Below are positions 14,319 through 17,840 of a stretch of 17,840 nt of DNA, in pieces. The stretch is from Pseudomonadota bacterium. Lineage in GTDB: Bacteria > CALINM01. A program made the position numbers and the translations under genes. Where the stretch lies: contig JAOAGA010000030.1 in the NCBI GenBank assembly GCA_026415985.1, positions 1 through 17,840 of the forward strand, given 5' to 3'. Position 1 is the stretch's first letter; the number at the start of each line of letters is the position of its first letter. The notes beneath the pieces were generated by a model. That model saw nothing but the letters and a program-made list of their open reading frames with translations, was not told the DNA's origin and made no database searches.

Positions 14319-15613
14319 GGCATCCTGAAGCTGACAAACTTATTTCCCTGCTTTGTTCTTAACTGAATAGTTACCGCTGAGTTTTTAGGGATTAATGTTA
14401 CAATCTCAACTAACTGGTCTATGGTTTCAACCTTTTGGTTATTTACACTAATAATTATGTCACCGGGAACAATTTTTAAAGAGCTGGCGATGGAGTGGGG
14501 TTGAACTTCTTCTACAACAATCCCGCTTTTTGATTCTGATAACCTGAGTCCTAATTTTTCAAGCACTGTTCCCTGTTCTGACTGTTTACCTAACGTGGCT
14601 GAAAGAATAACTTCCTTTTTTTCTCTATAAATCTTTAGTTTTACTGTATCCCCCGGCAAATAACTGGCAATAATTTTAGGAAAAGAAGTAAACTCATCTA
14701 CGGTCTTACCGTTAACATCAAGGATGATATCCCCTTCCTTAATACCAGCCTTCTCTGCGGGACTGTTTTTTACGACCTCTGAGACGAGAACCCCGACTGT
14801 TTTATCAAACCCAAAGCTTTCTGCTATCTCTTTTGTAACTTCCTGAAACTTAATTCCAAGATAGGCTCTCTCTACTATACCCTTTTTTAGCTGAGGCAGA
14901 ATTGTTTTTACCATATTAATAGGTATGGAAAAACCTATATTCTGACCACCAGCGATAATTGCTGTGTTAATACCCACTATCTCTCCGTTTAGGTTAAAAA
15001 GAGGTCCTCCAGAGTTACCAAAATTAATTGGTGTATCCGTTTGAATAAAATCATCATAGGGACCGGAACCAATGACTCTCCCTTTGGCACTAACTATTCC
15101 TTTTGTGACAGTATGAGATAGTCCGAAAGGATTCCCTATAGCAATTACCCAGTCTCCTACTTCCAACTTATCTGAGTCTCCCAACCTTGCAAAGGGAAGA
15201 TTATCTCTGTTAATTTTTAACAAAGCGATATCAATTTTAGGATCCTTTCCGACAACCACTGCTTCTATATCTTCCTTAGATCTGTAAAGTCTTACCTTTA
15301 TTATGCTTGCATCCTTTATTACATGATGATTGGTAAGTATATAACCATCTTCGGAAATAATAACCCCGGACCCCAGACTTTGCCTCTGAAAGTCTTTCGG
15401 CATATCAAAATCAAAGGGAGATTCCCCGAAAAACTCTTTAAAGAAATCAAAGGGAGTTGGTCTTTGTGCTTTAATAATCTGAGTGGTACTTATATTCACA
15501 ACTGTAGGCTCAACCTTTTTTACCAATTGAGAAAAACTCTTAAGTTCCTCACTGTAAAGGGGTTTAATAAGCAATACTGCCAGAAAAAACAAAACCATCA
15601 GGTGTCTTCTCAT
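14315..15613 (-). CDS. htrA: Periplasmic serine protease/chaperone, HtrA (DegP/DegQ) family
   Basis: A 432-residue protein with a signal peptide (about 1-21), a trypsin-like protease domain (about 75-245) and two PDZ domains (about 250-340 and 350-430). The catalytic triad is His97 (LTNHHV), Asp128 (DIALLKI) and Ser201 (GNSGGPL). The activation-loop segment reads QTDTPINFGNSGGPL, close to the usual QTDAAINPGNSGGPL. Such proteases degrade or refold damaged envelope proteins. AGGAGC lies upstream of the ATG at 15613. The gene is divergent from the SOS operon across 122 bp and precedes hsp20, so the pair looks like an envelope and cytoplasm protein-stress unit. Confidence 0.96.
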   Translation of the reverse strand: MRRHLMVLFFLAVLLIKPLYSEELKSFSQLVKKVEPTVVNISTTQIIKAQRPTPFDFFKEFFGESPFDFDMPKDFQRQSLGSGVIISEDGYILTNHHVIKDASIIKVRLYRSKEDIEAVVVGKDPKIDIALLKINRDNLPFARLGDSDKLEVGDWVIAIGNPFGLSHTVTKGIVSAKGRVIGSGPYDDFIQTDTPINFGNSGGPLFNLNGEIVGINTAIIAGGQNIGFSIPINMVKTILPQLKKGIVERAYLGIKFQEVTKEIAESFGFDKTVGVLVSEVVKNSPAEKAGIKEGDIILDVNGKTVDEFTSFPKIIASYLPGDTVKLKIYREKKEVILSATLGKQSEQGTVLEKLGLRLSESKSGIVVEEVQPHSIASSLKIVPGDIIISVNNQKVETIDQLVEIVTLIPKNSAVTIQLRTKQGNKFVSFRMP

Positions 15614-15650
15614 CTTTTAGCTCCTCCAACAAACAAAAACTAACTTACTT

Positions 15651-15679
15651 AATATTAACAGAAATAAAAAAAAAGTCAA
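15651..15679 (-). promoter_or_regulatory. Possible promoter of htrA-hsp20
   Basis: On the minus strand TTGACT (15679-15674) is 17 nt from AATATT (15656-15651). The spacer is mostly a T-run. The -35 box is good and the -10 box is weak, so a stress sigma factor or activator could be involved. No CIRCE-type inverted repeat is seen. Confidence 0.3.
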
Positions 15680-15699
15680 AAACCGGATATATTATAAGG

Positions 15700-15728
15700 T
15701 TGACAACTGAACAAGTGTTCAGTATAAT
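15700..15728 (+). promoter_or_regulatory. Consensus promoter of the SOS operon
   Basis: TTGACA (15700-15705) and TATAAT (15723-15728) are both perfect and separated by exactly 17 nt. The predicted start of transcription is about 15735, one base before the ATG at 15736. An unrepressed promoter of this strength would be very active, which fits strict repression by LexA through the palindrome in its spacer. Confidence 0.88.
15706..15723. promoter_or_regulatory. LexA operator (SOS box), GAAC-N4-GTTC type
   Basis: ACTGAACAAGTGTTCAGT is a perfect inverted repeat of 8-bp arms around AG. It contains GAAC-AAGT-GTTC, the core of the LexA box first known from Bacillus (GAAC-N4-GTTC), and not the CTGT-N8-ACAG box of gamma-proteobacteria. 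It fills the whole promoter spacer plus the first base of the -10 box. Because dinB and lexA lie directly downstream, LexA is the obvious ligand. Confidence 0.88.
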
Positions 15729-15735
15729 TTAAACA

Positions 15736-15969
15736 ATGGCTGATAGTTTTGATTTTATAAAAGTAGCAACTATATTTAAGAAAGGAATGATTTTTCCCAT
15801 CTGGTTTGAACGGAAGGGACAAAAATACCCTATAGATAAGATACTCTACAGATGGGAAGAAAGAAAGGGAAGGTCGCAAATACTATATTTTTCAGTAGTA
15901 TCCGGTGAGGAAAACTACAACATAGCCTTTGATAGTGAAAATTTTATCTGGCATATAATAGAAGGATAA
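15736..15969 (+). CDS. Small SOS-operon protein of unknown function (possibly DUF6504-like)
   Basis: A 77-residue protein encoded first in the LexA-controlled operon. It has no signal peptide or membrane segment. The middle contains IFPIWFERKGQKYPIDKIL and YRWEERKGRSQILYFSV, alternating aromatic and charged residues typical of a small beta-rich fold. This recalls the short DUF6504-like proteins found next to DinB or ImuA/DnaE2 genes, but I cannot confirm membership. The ATG at 15736 begins 7 nt after TATAAT and has no ribosome site, so translation would be leaderless. A start at Met18 (15787) would have AAAGGA directly against it and seems less likely. The dinB gene follows after 5 bp; its AAGGA site lies over this gene's stop codon. 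Function unknown. Confidence 0.75.
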   Translation: MADSFDFIKVATIFKKGMIFPIWFERKGQKYPIDKILYRWEERKGRSQILYFSVVSGEENYNIAFDSENFIWHIIEG

Positions 15970-15974
15970 ATTTT

Positions 15975-17129
15975 ATGATCCTGCACATAGATATGGATGC
16001 CTTCTTTGCCTCCGTTGAACAGGCTTCTAATCCAAGGCTGAAAAACCAGCCTGTGGCGGTGGCAAGCTCTGAGAAAAGGGGAGTTATCATTACCTCTTCC
16101 TATGAAGCAAGAAAATATGGAGTAAAAACCGGTTTCACAATTTTTGAGGCCCAAAGAGTTTGTCCTCATATAAAGATAGTTCCTGCTAACTTTGAAAAAT
16201 ATGTTTCGACATCTAAAAAGATTATTGAAATTTTTAAAAAACAGGGAATTACTGAAGTTTTTTCCATAGATGAGGCGTTCATTGATATAGGAGATAAGAA
16301 CCCCCTTATAGTTTCCGATCAGATCAAGAAAGATATCAAAAAAAATTTCTCCATAACCTGTTCTGTCGGGGTAGGAGTTAATAAAGATATAGCTAAATTA
16401 GCCAGCGGAATAAATAAGCCCGATGGTTTTTATTGGGTGAAAAGCTTTGATCAGATTAAAGATATACCAATAAAGGAAGTATGCGGTATTGGAAAAAAGA
16501 TTTCCGGAAAATTAGCTTTAATCTCTGTCAAGACGATAAACGATTTTGTTAATATAAAGAATGAAGTTTTGCGCTCTATTATGGGTATCGGCGGTATAAG
16601 ATTAAAGATGGCTTTGCTTGGAGAACTATTTGAAAAAGTTAACCCCGAGAGTGTAATTCCAAAATCTGTCAGCAACAGTATGACACTGCCTCAAAATATA
16701 TGGAAGAAGGAAGATATTGACATAGCTCTTTTTCAGCTTAGCGAAAAGGTTGCCTATCGTTTAAGAAAACAAGGTTTAGGGGGTAAACGTATTGGTGTTT
16801 ATGTAAGATTTGGTGATTTTACAAGCATTAGCATTGATAGAAGATATTACGAATATACCAGTGACGAACAGGAAATATTTAAAAGAGCAAAAAATATTAT
16901 TAATAATTTAGCCTTAAACAAACCGATAAGATTGTTGGGAATATCTGTAACAGAGCTTTCTCCCGCCGTTCAGATTCAAATTTTTAATGAAAACAAAAAA
17001 GAGAGGATAGAAGCTATAGACCGTATAAGAGAAAGATGGGGATTTTCCGCCATCACGTGGGGAGTTCTTGCAAAGAGATTCAAGCATAAGCCACCAATAT
17101 CTCCCGCATGGAGGCCAGAGAAGCCATAA
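15975..17129 (+). CDS. dinB: DNA polymerase IV (Y family)
   Basis: The 384-residue error-prone translesion polymerase has HIDMDAFFASVEQ (4-16), with Asp6 and Asp8 as metal ligand and active-site residues and Phe11 as probable steric gate. SIDEAFIDI (97-105) carries Asp99 and Glu100. Palm/finger, thumb with helix-hairpin-helix segments (about 170-215) and little-finger domain are all present. The C-terminus ends SPAWRPEKP and shows no evident QLxLF sliding-clamp motif, which in many Pol IV proteins is terminal. It is the second gene of the SOS operon, with AAGGA 8 nt before the ATG. Confidence 0.96.
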   Translation: MILHIDMDAFFASVEQASNPRLKNQPVAVASSEKRGVIITSSYEARKYGVKTGFTIFEAQRVCPHIKIVPANFEKYVSTSKKIIEIFKKQGITEVFSIDEAFIDIGDKNPLIVSDQIKKDIKKNFSITCSVGVGVNKDIAKLASGINKPDGFYWVKSFDQIKDIPIKEVCGIGKKISGKLALISVKTINDFVNIKNEVLRSIMGIGGIRLKMALLGELFEKVNPESVIPKSVSNSMTLPQNIWKKEDIDIALFQLSEKVAYRLRKQGLGGKRIGVYVRFGDFTSISIDRRYYEYTSDEQEIFKRAKNIINNLALNKPIRLLGISVTELSPAVQIQIFNENKKERIEAIDRIRERWGFSAITWGVLAKRFKHKPPISPAWRPEKP

Positions 17130-17130
17130 T

Positions 17131-17709
17131 ATGCTTACAAAAAGAAGAAAGGAGATTCTTGATTTCATAATAAGTTTCAGAGACAGTACCGGTCAGATAC
17201 CAACCATAAGAGAGATCTGCAATCATTTTGGTTTTAGATCTACCAACGGAGTATATGAACACTTAAAGTCCCTTGAAAAAGACGGCTATCTTGAGTTGAA
17301 ACAAAAAAAATCAAGAGGTATCTGCATAAAAGATGAGAAACAAAACTTCTTGCCTCTTCTGGGAGTCGTTCCTGCCGGCTCTCCGTTGTATCCGATCATC
17401 GAGGAAGGAGAGCATGTCAACATGCCCTTGAAACATAAGGAGGGTTTTCTGTTGCGAGTTAAAGGAGACAGTATGATAAAGGCAGGGATTCAGGATGGCG
17501 ACATAGTCCTTGTGGAAGCAAACAAGGAAGTTACAAATAACAGCATAGTAGTAGCAATGATAGAAGAGGAAGTTACGCTTAAAAGACTATTTATCTATAA
17601 TGATTTTATCGAGCTTCGCCCTGAAAACGATAACTATAAGCCAATAAAAGTGAATAAAAGACAGATTAAAATACTTGGCAGAGTCACCACTTTAATAAGA
17701 AAGCTATAA
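17131..17709 (+). CDS. lexA: SOS repressor LexA
   Basis: A 192-residue repressor. The N-terminal winged helix-turn-helix spans about 1-65 (TKRRKEILDFI, PTIREICNHFGFRS, VYEHLKSLEKDGYL). The cleavage site is Ala82-Gly83 in VVPAGSP; the peptidase dyad is Ser114 (GDSM) and Lys151 (VTLKRL). RecA-ssDNA triggers self-cleavage and derepression of SOS genes. I place the start at ATG 17131, one base after the dinB stop, because the protein then begins in the usual way; the reading frame is open further upstream but with no good start. The linker between the domains is slightly short. As last gene behind its own operator, lexA is autoregulated. Confidence 0.97.
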   Translation: MLTKRRKEILDFIISFRDSTGQIPTIREICNHFGFRSTNGVYEHLKSLEKDGYLELKQKKSRGICIKDEKQNFLPLLGVVPAGSPLYPIIEEGEHVNMPLKHKEGFLLRVKGDSMIKAGIQDGDIVLVEANKEVTNNSIVVAMIEEEVTLKRLFIYNDFIELRPENDNYKPIKVNKRQIKILGRVTTLIRKL

Positions 17710-17838
17710 AAATTTTTCTTTACATATTTTGCCTTTTAATAAAAAAGGAAAACCATTAAGCATCTTATGCACTTTTCCCTTAACCTTATTATGGTAACCA
17801 ACCTTATAAAATTGGCACGTGGTATAGACATATTGACC
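17704..17838 (-). CDS. Possible C-terminal end of a convergent gene, unrecognised, partial at right edge
   Basis: On the minus strand one frame is open from the right edge for 44 codons and stops with TAG at 17706-17704, overlapping the last 6 bp of lexA tail to tail. The peptide is rich in Lys, Gly and aromatic residues (for example YKVGYHNKVKGKVHKMLNG). I do not recognise it. Tail-to-tail overlap is also seen at yacG/cysS, which makes a real gene plausible. A second minus-strand frame is open for about 34 codons here, so chance is not excluded. Confidence 0.4.
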   Translation of the reverse strand, partial: GQYVYTTCQFYKVGYHNKVKGKVHKMLNGFPFLLKGKICKEKFL

Positions 17839-17840
17839 AC

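Noticed and set aside
15323-15643. Plus-strand open frame opposite the start of htrA
   Set aside because: It is a shadow of the strongly conserved HtrA reading frame, without ribosome site or recognisable product.
17068-17130. Extended LexA starting at an upstream TTG (21 extra residues)
   Set aside because: The extension lies within dinB, has no ribosome site and does not resemble LexA; ATG 17131 gives the normal N-terminus.
17732-17748. CCTTTT/AAAAGG hairpin after lexA as a terminator
   Set aside because: The stem is weak and almost all A-T, no U-run follows, and the stretch may be coding on the other strand.
17812-17828. TTGGCACG at the right edge as a second sigma-54 promoter
   Set aside because: The -24 part is perfect, but at the required 10-nt spacing the bases are AG and not GC, so the -12 element is missing.

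Overview
The window comes from an AT-rich bacterial genome (roughly one third G+C by eye) and is almost fully coding, with 18 complete genes and one partial gene at each edge. The organism looks like a motile, diderm, anaerobic bacterium that degrades aromatic acids. The grounds are dedicated benzoyl-CoA pathway enzymes, a polyferredoxin, a BadF-type activator ATPase, a chemoreceptor and YacG. A Deferribacterota-like or deltaproteobacterium-like lineage would fit, but this is an inference from gene content and not a firm assignment.

Left part (1-3750, minus strand): a PhnD-like periplasmic binding protein and a long chemoreceptor form a two-gene unit behind a good promoter. They are followed by the N-terminal part of a BadF/HgdC-type ATPase that runs off the left edge. 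Divergent from these (3991-8265, plus strand) is a five-gene operon: polyferredoxin, thiolase, short-chain dehydrogenase, cyclohexadienoyl-CoA hydratase (Dch) and 6-hydroxycyclohexenoyl-CoA dehydrogenase (Had). Dch and Had catalyse the two steps after dearomatisation of benzoyl-CoA. The dehydrogenase and thiolase fit the beta-oxidation steps after ring opening. The reductase itself and the ring-opening hydrolase are not here. A -24/-12 (sigma-54) promoter with a possible activator palindrome lies upstream.

Middle part (8267-13859): an MFS exporter of the UMF1 type and yacG are divergent from a 76-bp gap. Next comes a minus-strand housekeeping operon in the order carD, PIN-TRAM membrane protein, ispD, ispF, cysS, tightly packed, with ispD/ispF overlapping by 29 bp. 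It covers transcription control, isoprenoid precursor synthesis (MEP pathway) and cysteinyl-tRNA synthesis. Upstream lies a two-gene protein quality unit, htrA-hsp20, coupled by an ATGA overlap.

Right part (15706-17709, plus strand): an SOS operon of a small uncharacterised protein, dinB (Pol IV) and lexA. A perfect 18-bp palindrome of the GAAC-N4-GTTC type fills the spacer of a perfect-consensus TTGACA/TATAAT promoter. The first gene starts 7 nt after the -10 box, so its mRNA would be leaderless. Three other genes here (the BadF-type ATPase, the MFS protein and yacG) show the same -10/N7/ATG geometry and lack a Shine-Dalgarno sequence, whereas most other genes have a good one. No tRNA, rRNA, CRISPR array or insertion sequence was seen. 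No gene-free stretch exceeds 300 bp; the longest is 3751-3990 (240 bp).
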